IMG/VR virus record: IMGVR_UViG_3300032675_000009
Span: 1-64,000 of that record
Direction: 5' to 3' (one strand)
Length of the DNA: 64,000 nucleotides
Source of the DNA: a virus
Shown here piece by piece: positions 28,381-38,800 of the stretch. The notes beneath the pieces were generated by a model. The model saw only the letters and a program-made list of their open reading frames with translations. It was not told where the DNA came from and did no database searches. The first letter of the stretch is position 1, and each line of letters begins with the position of its first letter. The translations under genes were made by a program, and so were the position numbers.

Positions 28381-29562
28381 ATGGCCATTTATCCAGATAC
28401 GCTCTCAACGATGGTTGGACGGGTTCAGCAAATAAAGCCGAACGCCAAGCCCGAGCAGTGCCGTAATTGGCTAAACGATCGGGTGCGGGAAGCGATCGAC
28501 GCCAGGCCATTCTGGTCGGACATGATGCGTAATGGCATCATCTCTATCCCCAACCCGTACACGACCGGAACGGTTTCGGCAAGCTATCAATCGAACCTCT
28601 TGATCGGAAGTGGGACCGGGTGGCCGGTGGCGGACCTGGTGAATACGACGCTAACGACCGGAGTGAGCGCGATCGGTTATCAGTGGGTGACCCCAGCGTC
28701 CATGAATGGAATCACTGGGGATACGCTTCTTCTGGTTGACGCGGGTACGCCATCCCAAGAAGTAGTCTCGGTCGTACAGGTTGGGCAAACATCGTTTTTG
28801 GCTCAGTTTCAATTCACCCACAACGGCAGCCAGAACAATCCCCAGTCGGGCACCATCGCGACATTGACATGCTCGTCACTGACTCAACTTCAAATCCAGA
28901 TGGCTTCGTACCAACCGATATTCACGGTCAACGCTGTCGTGAGTCCGACTGAGATCATAATGGACCAGCAGTTCGGTGGGCCCAGTGTGAGCGCGACGAA
29001 CTATTCAATCCTGAAGGTCTACTGTACGATGCCTTCGGACTTCAAGGACTTCCTCAGTGTCAAGGATCCGGTTCAGGGAATACCGCTCGAGTTCCATGTA
29101 AGCCAGCGGCAGATCGACTGTATTGACCCACAGCGCAGTTCGAGTGGGGAACCACAATGCTTGGTCGATAGAATCCCGGACAGCAACGGAAACATGCAGT
29201 ACGAGATTTACCCGACAAGCGTTTCCGCGCGACAGTTGCCGTACATCTATTGCGCCCAGTGGCCGGAGATGAAAAAGCCCAGCGACAAACCGCCATGGTT
29301 CATCAATCCCTCCGTATTCGTTTATGGCGCCACGGCGGATGCGTTGATCACCAAGCTGGGGAAGACGGACGAATACTACGACCCGGTTGGATCAAAGTAT
29401 TGGCTTCAGCGCTTCACTTCCGCGCTCGAGGCCGCCGTTAACGCAGACGAAAGCAAGGCTGTCCGAAATTACACGACGGCGATGGATCAATTGTGGGGCT
29501 TCAGCCTGAATAGTAAGTTCGGCCAGAGCCATGACATCCAAGCGATTCTTGGGTATTTCTAA
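28381..29562 (+). CDS. head-tail connector/adaptor protein, 393 aa
   Basis: First gene after the head cluster. Helical N-terminus (MAIYPDTLSTMVGRVQQIKP, EQCRNWLNDRVREAIDARPF) and a beta-rich middle with an inserted domain (about 55-200), then helical C-terminus (YYDPVGSKYWLQRFTSALEA). Residues CRNWLNDRVREAI and the closing helices resemble phage head-completion adaptors (gp4/tail-tube-A class). Function by position; exact family uncertain. Confidence 0.6.
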   Translation: MAIYPDTLSTMVGRVQQIKPNAKPEQCRNWLNDRVREAIDARPFWSDMMRNGIISIPNPYTTGTVSASYQSNLLIGSGTGWPVADLVNTTLTTGVSAIGYQWVTPASMNGITGDTLLLVDAGTPSQEVVSVVQVGQTSFLAQFQFTHNGSQNNPQSGTIATLTCSSLTQLQIQMASYQPIFTVNAVVSPTEIIMDQQFGGPSVSATNYSILKVYCTMPSDFKDFLSVKDPVQGIPLEFHVSQRQIDCIDPQRSSSGEPQCLVDRIPDSNGNMQYEIYPTSVSARQLPYIYCAQWPEMKKPSDKPPWFINPSVFVYGATADALITKLGKTDEYYDPVGSKYWLQRFTSALEAAVNADESKAVRNYTTAMDQLWGFSLNSKFGQSHDIQAILGYF

Positions 29563-29584
29563 CCAGACGGAGAAAGGGAAGCAC

Positions 29585-29863
29585 ATGAAAAAAGCCAAAG
29601 ACAACGGGCAATTGACGGATCGCAGGATGGACGGCAATCTGTCTCCAGTGAACAAGATCCCGGCCGGAATTCACTCTTTCGACCAAGAACGCATTCAAGC
29701 CCAAAACCGAATGCACGCCAACTGTGACGAGGTGAAACGAGGTGGGCCTCCCAACTGGAACGAGCAGACGTTCAGGGATCACCACGTTCTGGAAGAAGGC
29801 CGCCGCCGGCATTATTCCGGAGCAAGCACGTTCGTTCAAGGGCAGGGTGTCAGGAAGGACTAG
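29585..29863 (+). CDS. small hydrophilic structural-region protein, 92 aa
   Basis: GAAAGGGAAGC Shine-Dalgarno. Very hydrophilic and basic (MKKAKDNGQLTDRRMDGNLS, VKRGGPPNWNEQTFRDHHVL). Predicted disordered except for short helices. It sits between two connector genes, stops two bases before the next TTG start, and may be an assembly chaperone or plug. Family unknown. Confidence 0.6.
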   Translation: MKKAKDNGQLTDRRMDGNLSPVNKIPAGIHSFDQERIQAQNRMHANCDEVKRGGPPNWNEQTFRDHHVLEEGRRRHYSGASTFVQGQGVRKD

Positions 29864-29865
29864 TA

Positions 29866-30507
29866 TTGCCCTCGATTCCGCTTTCTGAACTGCAGGCTCG
29901 TGTGTATCGAAGGGTAGAGGATAATTCACTCTTCTACCCTGAGTACCAGGTAACCAATGCGATCAACGAGGCCCTGCAAGTTCTCAATCTGTTCACCGGG
30001 TATTACCAGACCACCCTGCAGATCGGGCTCAGCGTGGCCAATCGATTTTTCTATAACATCCCGAACAACATGATCTTCCCGATGCAGGTGTACATTGATC
30101 AGCGCATGATCTACAAGTCGCCGCTGTCGGATACTTGCCGGATGGTGACTAACTTCTTGCGCAATGATCAACTGCAGGACGGGTCTCCGCTGTATTGGGT
30201 GCCGATTGGAATTCGGTTGTTTGTGCTGACGCCGGCGGATACGACGGGTGGCCGGCAACTGGAAGTGGTTGGGGTGGTGGAGCCGCCGGTGCTCGCAGCC
30301 AGTACCGACGTGGCCCAACTTTCAGATAGCTGGATGGAGTTGATCGAGGACTACGCGTTCTATACGTTGGTCCTAACGGAAGGCGGAAAAATCTTTGCCG
30401 ACGCAAGCAAGCTGTTTCAGAAGTTTCAAAAGCGCATGGGCGAACTTCAGATGTGGCAATTGCAGATCAACCCTCGATACTTTGTCGAAGTGGAGAATCA
30501 AAAATAA
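29866..30507 (+). CDS. connector/tail-tube-like protein, 213 aa
   Basis: TTG start with AGGAAGGA upstream; the start is set by the preceding stop. N-terminal helices (LSELQARVYRRVEDNSLFYP, VTNAINEALQVLNLFTGYYQ) and a central beta part lead to C-terminal helices (MELIEDYAFYTLVLTEGGKI). This pattern, together with the following gene, suits the adaptor and nozzle proteins that sit below the portal in podoviruses. Assigned by position and fold pattern. Confidence 0.58.
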   Translation: MPSIPLSELQARVYRRVEDNSLFYPEYQVTNAINEALQVLNLFTGYYQTTLQIGLSVANRFFYNIPNNMIFPMQVYIDQRMIYKSPLSDTCRMVTNFLRNDQLQDGSPLYWVPIGIRLFVLTPADTTGGRQLEVVGVVEPPVLAASTDVAQLSDSWMELIEDYAFYTLVLTEGGKIFADASKLFQKFQKRMGELQMWQLQINPRYFVEVENQK

Positions 30508-31353
30508 ATGGCTGTCTTGGTGGGGACCATCATCTCGGCGGTTTGCGATGTCATTCTCGAGCCGTATATCAATGGGGACTTCACTGCCGGCGGAGGGCCG
30601 CAACTCGGCATTATTACCGAGGCGGACCTGCTGGCCACCTATCAAGTTGTGATCACGGACTTTCTTCAGCAAGCGGGATTGGTCAAGAGGGCATGTGGGA
30701 TTCTCCAGCAATTTGGAGTGAGCACCTACAACGTGATCAATTCGGCCAATGATGTCCAGGAGGTATTTTCCGACCAGGTAGCTCTCTTCACCACCGATGG
30801 ATTCGATCTTGACCGAGAGAATCCGGTATGGCAACAGATGGTAGGGACGCCGTGGGAGTGGAGACAGGACAGGACCAAGATGAAAAGCTTCGTTGTTATT
30901 CCGGCGCCAGACGGTACGGGTTCGACCGTATACGAATCAACGGGCTTGGGGGGATACGGAACGCTGTCGGCATTCAACAATGGAACAATTTCCATATCCT
31001 TCACCAATGCAGGCTATGGAACTCTTTCTGCAGACTCCGGAACGATGGCGTTATTGCCGGCCAACCTCGGCATTGGAACGCTGTCCAGTATCATCCCAGC
31101 ACAGGGCAATTTAATGCCGGTGGCAACGGCCGGGCTGAGCACGTCACAAGTGTACATGGGGTCAATCATGGAAGCCCTACCGGACAGCTTCGCGTGCTAT
31201 ATCAAATACGGAATTTTGGCTAAATTGTTTTCTGCGGACGGCGAATTGAAAGATAACCAGCGGGCGATTTATTGTCACGCTCGCTACCTGGAGGGGGTCA
31301 ATATGGCCAAGGCAATCACTAAGGAAATGATTGGATCGAGAGGAGTGAAATAA
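30508..31353 (+). CDS. tail/connector protein, 281 aa
   Basis: Starts immediately after the preceding stop. Residues 1-105 are helical (LLATYQVVITDFLQQAGLVK, VFSDQVALFTTDGFDLDREN). About 150-200 is Gly/Ser/Thr-rich with repeated GTLS motifs (YGTLSAFNNGTIS, YGTLSADSGTMAL, GIGTLSS). The C-terminal region is helical again (YIKYGILAKLFSADGELKDN). No family is certain; a head-tail interface or tail role is inferred from order. Confidence 0.55.
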   Translation: MAVLVGTIISAVCDVILEPYINGDFTAGGGPQLGIITEADLLATYQVVITDFLQQAGLVKRACGILQQFGVSTYNVINSANDVQEVFSDQVALFTTDGFDLDRENPVWQQMVGTPWEWRQDRTKMKSFVVIPAPDGTGSTVYESTGLGGYGTLSAFNNGTISISFTNAGYGTLSADSGTMALLPANLGIGTLSSIIPAQGNLMPVATAGLSTSQVYMGSIMEALPDSFACYIKYGILAKLFSADGELKDNQRAIYCHARYLEGVNMAKAITKEMIGSRGVK

Positions 31354-31809
31354 ATGTCTTCAGCGGCGATAGCAACGTTTCGAGAATTGTACCTACAAGA
31401 CCTCGCAATAGGAACGGCAGAGGGGCAAACAGATACGGTTAACGTTCTCGGAGTTGGCCCCACGGCGCTTACCAAGATTACGTTGGCTAGCTTGGCGGCG
31501 TCTCTCGTAAACGCACCAACCGGAGATGCCGCTGCGGGTGCGGCCGGAGTGAGGACTGGGGTTCTGTATGTGGGTCCCGGCGGCGGACTATGCGTGAAGG
31601 GCCCAGATGCCGCCGTCGTGGCCACGGCGAATGGAAGCCAGACTTCTTTTTCCTACACTTTTACAAATGGCTGCTACGCCTGTTTGGGGTTCGTCGGCGG
31701 CGCACTGCAGGCGCCTTCCACTATGGCGGTGGTAAGCGGTGTAGCAACGATGACCCTTGGAACCCCGCCGGCATCTGGAACTCAAATCATATTCGTGAGG
31801 ACCGCATAA
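31354..31809 (+). CDS. small fibre-attachment-like protein, 151 aa
   Basis: N-terminal part is helical (SAAIATFRELYLQDLAIGTA), followed by Ala/Gly-rich and beta segments with a Cys pair (FTNGCYACLGFVGGA). Its stop overlaps the ATG of the giant secreted/fibre gene in a TAATG junction, so the two are coupled and probably function together, for instance as an anchor. No family recognised. Confidence 0.55.
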   Translation: MSSAAIATFRELYLQDLAIGTAEGQTDTVNVLGVGPTALTKITLASLAASLVNAPTGDAAAGAAGVRTGVLYVGPGGGLCVKGPDAAVVATANGSQTSFSYTFTNGCYACLGFVGGALQAPSTMAVVSGVATMTLGTPPASGTQIIFVRTA

Positions 31810-34800
31810 TGCGAAAAGTGCTAACGCTTCTCATTGTCATGTCCGGATTCGGACATGCTCAAGCCCCTCCAGCTACTGTGCAGTTGACGCACGTAGACAA
31901 CATAACTAGCTCGAGCGGGACAATCATAGACAATCGAAGTGCGGCGTACCGGCAAAACAACGCACACCTGTTTTGCGCGATTGGCCCCGGAACATGGTCG
32001 GTGACCATCCAGTACCAAGACGGATCGACAACTGGAAGCTGGACAAATTTCTCGGACCCGACTGCAACCGTTGCGGGAAGTCCTCTGTGTGTCGGAGCCG
32101 CGAATGGGTATCACGATTACATAAGGTTTTCATTTTCCGGAGCTAATGCTTCAACCGTTTCGGTTTCGTATTCAGGGCTGAGGAATGTTTACCAATTGAC
32201 CTACGCGACATCGGCATCTGGACCGGCCGGGGGAGATCTATCCGGTTCATATCCGAACCCAACCGTAGCCAAAATCAACGGAACGTCGTTGGCGAGCCTT
32301 GCATCAGGGTTGATGTTCAACACTAATGGGACCGGCGTTCCATCGATCGTCACGAGCCCCAGCGTGATCATCAGCCTTTTCAGTGGATGCTCGGGCACGC
32401 AGTATCTGGGTGCGGACGGATCATGCCACACGCCGGGCACAATAACCTCAATCACGACCAATTCGCCTGTAACCGGCGGACCCGTAACATCCGGAGCTAT
32501 CACGCTCGGCTGTCCCGGTTGCGTGACATCTTACCTGCCTGGAGTCGGCGTTGCTCACTTCGCCGGTGGTAATCAGGTGGTCACTAGTTCCGCTGTCAGC
32601 TTGACGGCCGATGTATCTGGAACGCTTCCAGTGGGTAATGGTGGGACCGGAACAGCAAGCACTCTCACTGGGCTAGTGCGTGGCGGGCCGAGCGCAATGA
32701 CAGCTTCGGAGTTGTCAGGAGACGCCACAACGAGCGGCAGTAACGTCGTAACGGTTTCCAGGATCAACGGGACCTCGCTGGCCGGTCTTGCTTCCGGGGT
32801 ACTATACAACACCACAGGCACGGGAATATTGTCGATCGCGCCGGTACAAGGCAATGGATCTAAGGTTCAGTTGAGCACCGGAACCACCACGACTGGCCAT
32901 TGCGTACAATACGACGCAAGCGGCAATACGGTAGATGCCGGCGCATTGTGTGGAACGATAACGGCATTGACCGGTGATGTGGTAGCAAGTGGTCCGGGAA
33001 GCTCGGCGGCTACAGTAAAGGCCGTAAACGGCACCACGCTAAGTAGCTTGGCAACAGGACTTTACTGGAACACGACGGCTACCGGAGTACCAAGCATAGC
33101 AACCGGATCCCAGGTGTTGGGGGTGATCGGCGCCGGCAATATCGGAAATTCATATTTGACGAATAGCGGCATCACATTCGGTTCTACTGCACAGGCGCTC
33201 GGCTCAACGGTAACAAACCTAAATGGCGTAAATGTGGGCCCGTCGACACCTGCAACCGGATCCTTCACTTCTCTGTCGGCATCAACGTTGACAGTGAACG
33301 GGGCGGCTAGCAGCCAATTGGTGAGTTACTTCAAAAGCCCAACCGGAAATGCAAGTTACCTGGAAGTAGGAAGCGCTAGCAGTAACTACGCCGAATTAGA
33401 AGGGGATTCTTCCGGCAATTTTCTTCTAGGCCATTATGGCGTCACGAGTGGAGTACTGCAAAGCATTCGATCTGGCGCTGTGTCAGGTACGATCGTAATG
33501 CAAAACGGTAACGTGCGAATGCAAAGCTTGGGGACCGGGCCCGTTGTCAGCAATTCGGGGGTTCTCGGAAATGCGACAGTGGCGAACTACAACGGCATCT
33601 TGCCGGTAACGCTTTGTACGGCGTGCGCGCTCAATGGAACCACGGACGACACCGCAGCGTTTCAGACGTGGCTCAACTCCGTCGCCAACGGCAGTACCCC
33701 AGTCACGATCTCTCTTGCGGGAAAGACGGTGTACCTATCCTCTCCTACGCTTCAGTCTCCGTTTACGATCCCGTCTAATGTGCAATTTATCGGTCCTGGG
33801 ACTATCAAGGGGACGGCCGTAAATGAGACCGGAGGATATCCTCTGCCAACATCGTACATTTCGATTGCTGGCACGTTGGGGACAGCCTACAGCTACGGAT
33901 CGACCATCGCACAGGGAACTAGTGCGTTCACGCTGAGCAATGGCTTCAGTGAGGCCCAGATGTTCCTGCTGAGCAATTTCCCCTACGACAGTTCTCACGC
34001 AACCGGGACGTATCCGCAAGGGTCCGACACTTGCACGTTAGTAACGGGCAATCCCCAAAATCAGTGCTCGTACCCGGTAGCCATTGCAACCACCAAGGGA
34101 ACGGCATCGGGCTCGAGCACCACCTTGACGGTTTCATCTGGGGCCGGGACAGCCAACGGTCAGTACATCGCCGGAACAAACATTCCGGCCAATACGACAA
34201 TCGTAAGTGGTGGCGGCACAACAACGTGGACGATCAGCAACGCCACAACGGGCGCGATCAGCGGCGCGACCATTAACACTTACGCGACGGCGGCGCTTGC
34301 GGTTTTGAATAACGATGTGGGTCAAGAAGGGCCAAATAATCAGCGCCAGAATCGGCGCGAAGAAGTCGGCTTAATTCGCTCGGCTACTGGGTCTTCAATA
34401 TTACTCATGGAGCCTGTTGTTCAGGCTTATACATCCACCACGGCCCTGCAATTTCAGGTTGTGAATCCGGCTCAAAATATTGAATTTTATGGAGTCACGC
34501 TTAGCGGCCTCTGGATCCAGATGGACCTGAGTAAGAATGTGTCATTTCGCGGCGGCAATTGGTTTCAGACTTCGATCGGATATTCCCGATCGCTGTATGG
34601 CACGATGGACCCGGACTACGACGACGCGCAGAACTGCGATTGCGGCGTAGCCGTGGGACTCGGATCTCGGCACATGGACATTCGCGGAAACTACGGTAAC
34701 GGAGCAATCAATAGCGACAACGGCCTAGTTCGTTGCGACATGTGCTCGGACACCACCATCAACGTGAATCTCGGAGGCACGTCTCAATCTCCATCAGGAG

Positions 34801-35864
34801 TATCCGGTGGAGAGGTGATGGAAAACATCATTGTGGACACAGGCTATTTCGAGAATCCGACAGGTTACACCTCGGGGGGAGACTACAACCTCAACATCAA
34901 GGCGACGGCGGCGCAGAATCCTTGTCAGGTCGGCCTTGTGATGTTCGGCTCTTCGCTGGCTCCGATTGAAAACGTTAACATTGAGTGGAACACCGAGGCC
35001 GTCCAGGGGACTACCTCGACATGTTACGGCGCGGCCGTTCAGATGTCCGGCGTTAGCAGCGGTCGACTGAACATGGAAGACCCTTACGGGACGCTGTATG
35101 TGCAGGGAACGCACGATGTCAAATTAAGCGGTCATGCTCATCGGTTTTATAGTGCGGCCCCGGTAACGTTGCCCTATGGTTGGGGTTCTTCGTGGAACAA
35201 CGATGCTCTCGACTTCAACGGCATCACGTTTGTTTCTGCTTCCACAGATGGCACAGCAGGAGTTACGCCGATGTACTGCCAGTATTGCGACCATACCAAA
35301 CTGTCCAATGTTACTTTTGACCAGCGCAACTACAACAATGGAGTGAACATCGGGAACACCAGCACAGATATCTGGTATGGAAATGTGAACTGGCTGATGA
35401 CAGGCGCGGCCACGCCGGCGTTTGATTGCTCGGCATTCACTGGGACGCTCCACATTCTAGGCGATGTGCAGTACCAGAACGCTATCAACGTGTCCGACTG
35501 TGGGACAACCTCGACCTACCTGCACGGGTTCACATCCAACTACGGCGCGACGATCGGAGATCCTACCAGTTCCAGCCAGATCGTAAATATCAGCCGCCAT
35601 GTGCGGTACGTGAACAGTTCATTCAACCCCGGCACCGTCCCGGCCGGAGGGGTATATTCACTTAGTGGGCAATCGCTGTATTCAGTCGCCCTAGGAGAGG
35701 CCGTCAGTTGCGGATTCTCTGCGCTAACAGGATCGTATTCCGCTATGACTATTGGTGCCAATGTAACGGCATTCGGTACTATCCAGGTAAACCTCTACAA
35801 CCCGACTGGAAGTTCTCTAGCGCCTGGTGCCGGCCAAGTAACCTGTGACGCATTCGTTCACTAA
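31809..35864 (+). CDS. giant fibre or surface protein with signal peptide, 1351 aa
   Basis: The first residues MRKVLTLLIVMSGFGHAQAP form a Sec signal peptide cleaved after AQ; part of it is encoded by a full copy of the dispersed palindrome. Residues about 140-590 carry phage-fibre modules (GGDLSGSYPNPTVAKINGTS, then similar GTSLAGLASG units). From about 600 a pectate-lyase-like right-handed beta-helix begins (LNGTTDDTAAFQTWLNSVAN), fitting a polysaccharide-binding or -degrading spike. The C-terminus is unassigned. ATG 31809 is chosen for the overlap and signal peptide. Export is unusual for a virion spike. Confidence 0.7.
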   Translation: MRKVLTLLIVMSGFGHAQAPPATVQLTHVDNITSSSGTIIDNRSAAYRQNNAHLFCAIGPGTWSVTIQYQDGSTTGSWTNFSDPTATVAGSPLCVGAANGYHDYIRFSFSGANASTVSVSYSGLRNVYQLTYATSASGPAGGDLSGSYPNPTVAKINGTSLASLASGLMFNTNGTGVPSIVTSPSVIISLFSGCSGTQYLGADGSCHTPGTITSITTNSPVTGGPVTSGAITLGCPGCVTSYLPGVGVAHFAGGNQVVTSSAVSLTADVSGTLPVGNGGTGTASTLTGLVRGGPSAMTASELSGDATTSGSNVVTVSRINGTSLAGLASGVLYNTTGTGILSIAPVQGNGSKVQLSTGTTTTGHCVQYDASGNTVDAGALCGTITALTGDVVASGPGSSAATVKAVNGTTLSSLATGLYWNTTATGVPSIATGSQVLGVIGAGNIGNSYLTNSGITFGSTAQALGSTVTNLNGVNVGPSTPATGSFTSLSASTLTVNGAASSQLVSYFKSPTGNASYLEVGSASSNYAELEGDSSGNFLLGHYGVTSGVLQSIRSGAVSGTIVMQNGNVRMQSLGTGPVVSNSGVLGNATVANYNGILPVTLCTACALNGTTDDTAAFQTWLNSVANGSTPVTISLAGKTVYLSSPTLQSPFTIPSNVQFIGPGTIKGTAVNETGGYPLPTSYISIAGTLGTAYSYGSTIAQGTSAFTLSNGFSEAQMFLLSNFPYDSSHATGTYPQGSDTCTLVTGNPQNQCSYPVAIATTKGTASGSSTTLTVSSGAGTANGQYIAGTNIPANTTIVSGGGTTTWTISNATTGAISGATINTYATAALAVLNNDVGQEGPNNQRQNRREEVGLIRSATGSSILLMEPVVQAYTSTTALQFQVVNPAQNIEFYGVTLSGLWIQMDLSKNVSFRGGNWFQTSIGYSRSLYGTMDPDYDDAQNCDCGVAVGLGSRHMDIRGNYGNGAINSDNGLVRCDMCSDTTINVNLGGTSQSPSGVSGGEVMENIIVDTGYFENPTGYTSGGDYNLNIKATAAQNPCQVGLVMFGSSLAPIENVNIEWNTEAVQGTTSTCYGAAVQMSGVSSGRLNMEDPYGTLYVQGTHDVKLSGHAHRFYSAAPVTLPYGWGSSWNNDALDFNGITFVSASTDGTAGVTPMYCQYCDHTKLSNVTFDQRNYNNGVNIGNTSTDIWYGNVNWLMTGAATPAFDCSAFTGTLHILGDVQYQNAINVSDCGTTSTYLHGFTSNYGATIGDPTSSSQIVNISRHVRYVNSSFNPGTVPAGGVYSLSGQSLYSVALGEAVSCGFSALTGSYSAMTIGANVTAFGTIQVNLYNPTGSSLAPGAGQVTCDAFVH
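31838..31857. repeat. dispersed palindrome inside a signal peptide
   Basis: Full 20-bp copy CATGTCCGGATTCGGACATG coding M-S-G-F-G-H in the signal peptide of the 31809 gene. Confidence 0.85.
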
Positions 35865-35871
35865 GGAAACA

Positions 35872-38800
35872 ATGGACACTCAAAAAAAAACGGTCGTCCT
35901 TAGCAATCATGGAGTGGTCTTAAAAAAGGACCCTTCGCAACTTCAGGATGGTCAGTATCCGCAGTTACTGAACGTCACCAGCCTGCAGGAAGAGTCGCTC
36001 AGTATTCGTTTGGGATCTCGTAAATACCCTAACTCCGCCAGTCTCGGATTGATTGATTCGCTCGCCAAGCTTAGAATTGGGAGCACGGATTCAGCGAATC
36101 CTCGGTACGCATTCTGTGCTGGCAATCTACAGCGAATCACTGGGCCGTACTCAAGCTATACGCAGGTTAACGCCGGTATTTCACTGGGATCTGGAAGAAC
36201 CGAAGCGGTTCAGTACAACGCCGGATCCAGCGGCGATCCCTACATTTTTTTTGCGAACCCGGGTGTGATGCTGAAGGACAACGGGGCCTACGCGCCACTG
36301 CATCCGTGGGGATATTTCCCTCCGACCATACCGGTGACTCTTGGATTGGCCAACCCTTCACTCGCTGGATCCGAGGGATTGGTGGTGGAAACTACCCAAG
36401 CCGGCGGGTCGGCACGAATCAGTGGGGTCACCCTTTCGTCTGTTACCGAGGTCAACAATAACTACTACTCGTTCACCCCGAGCAGCATGAACAATATTCT
36501 TCCGGGAATGCTTGTGTTTGTCGGGGGAGTGCAGGTTTTGATTGATGGCACAAACGTGTCATCGTTTTTTGGGTACATGGCTACGACTCCTTCGCCGGGT
36601 GCATCGATCACTAGTTTCTACGATACTGTGATCACAAAGGTCGGCGGAGGAACAGTCAACCCTCCAGTGGCAGATGGCAGTGCCTACTATTCCCAGTACA
36701 ATAATGCCGTTGATTGGTCACTGAGTGGAACGGCGGCGAACGGTTACAGTTCCGACGACAATGTTCACGTTGGTATTAACCTATCCAGTATCACTGATGT
36801 GCAGATGGTTCAAGTGCTCGTGTTTGTCAATGGGTCGTCAACTGACTATTACGAAGCCACCCTCACTCTTCCTCAGTCCCAAGTAGCCGGGGCATGGTTT
36901 GAAGTCGATACGATGAAATCAACGTTTGTCGGAGTCGGGCTTGCTGGTAGTGGCGCGTATTCCTGGAAGAACGTGACTGGCGTTCGGGTCTTGGTCACCT
37001 CCAATAATGTTTCCGGAACCCCGACTTTCACGGCCTACGTCGGCGCCATCTATGCTCAGGGTAACCAAGGACCAAATTCTGAAGTAACCGGAGTGTCTCA
37101 GCCGTACAACTACCTGTATACCTTCCGTAATCCATTGACCGGCGCCGAAAGCAACCCGTGTGTTCCCCAGGTTCTCTCGAGCTACGTGAGTGTTCAGAAC
37201 CAAGCCGTCCAGGTCACCGTGTTTGGATGCGGTACGGCCAACCCTGGTGGGCAGCCGGACATTCAAGGCTTCGGCTCAATCGCAATTTACCGGGCCGGTG
37301 GCGTGTTCGCGGATGGATACTATCGCTTTGTCGGGTATAGCACTAATCCGGGGATTCTAGGGAACAACGTACCCAACTCAATCACCTTCGTTGACAATCA
37401 GGCGGATGCCGCGATTGCCACCAATCGGCTGATTGCAATGGACAACTACCCTCCCGTAGTGAGCAACCTTCCCATTCCGTTTGCTGGAACGGTGGCAAGC
37501 ATCACGCTGATTTCATCGGGCTCCTATGCGGGACTCTATCAGGTGTACCTGCAGGGCTACCCGGGGTACGGAACGACAGATCCGCAGTTGTCTACTTTCT
37601 TCGGACCAGGATCGACTATTTCGATTGGAAACGGGACGAATGTTGAGCAGTGCGTGGTGATCGTGGTGGGGGGCACCGTGGGCGCCGGCACGAACTACGT
37701 GACTGTTTTCCTGCAGGAGTCCCACTACGCGGGAGATCAAGTTACCTGCGATTTCCGAATCGGGCAGCCGTGCGATATCGCCCTTCAGGTGGCGGACAAT
37801 ATTCTGCTGGCCGGTGATCCCTACAACCCGCACGTTGTCAGTCTTTCCAAGTCGGGGAATCCCGAATCTTTCCCCGTGGAAGTATTGGCCACCGGCATCG
37901 TCAACCAAATGAACGTTGGCTCTCCTTCGAACCCAGTGTATGGACTTGTGGAGTTCAATGGAGAGATCGTTTCGCTTAATCAGTCTTCGGTCTACACGTT
38001 CTACTTGATCCAGGGTCAAATGACTCCACCGAACGCAAGTCCGGCGAATCGAGGAATGTTCGCCAAGCACTGCTGGTGCCGCGTCGACAACGCGATCTGG
38101 TATCTCAGCTACGACGGAATTTACGCATGGTCCGGCGGGGAAAGCGCGAAGGTTACCGAGCCCATCAATCCGATATTCACTGGGCAAACGATCAATGGCT
38201 ATGTTCCATTGGATTACACCACGTTTACATCAGGGACGGTCGCCCCGTTCTCGATGTCCTATTACGAGAACTACGTCTGGGTGACTTACATCGGAACCGA
38301 TGCCAAGAAATACACCATGCGGTACAGCACGATCTACAAGCGCTGGGAACCCATCGGCATCGGCAGTTACGGATCTGGCTCTTCGGGGTACTACATAAGC
38401 GCCATGTTGACCGAGCAGGACACCGGCCGACTAATTGCCGGCGTCTATGAAAACTCCGGTCCGGCCGCATATCTGTACCAGATGGAAAGCGGCACCACCG
38501 ACGCCAACGATGGCGGCGCCACTGATGGAATTGATATCGCCTGGAGCGTACAGACGCCAAACTACACCCTTGGTGATCCAGGAGTCCGCAAGCAGTTTAC
38601 CGACATTTTGGTCGAAGTTGAAAACGTATACGAAAACATTCAGGTATCAGTGTACGAGGATAACTCTTCAACGCCGACTACGGAAACCACAATCACCACC
38701 GGCATACGTCGCGTGGTTCCAATCCCACTGAATCTTGATGGATCAAATTACGCCAATGGCTTCGAAGCGTACGCCGTGTCCTTCTTGTTCTCTGGCGCCA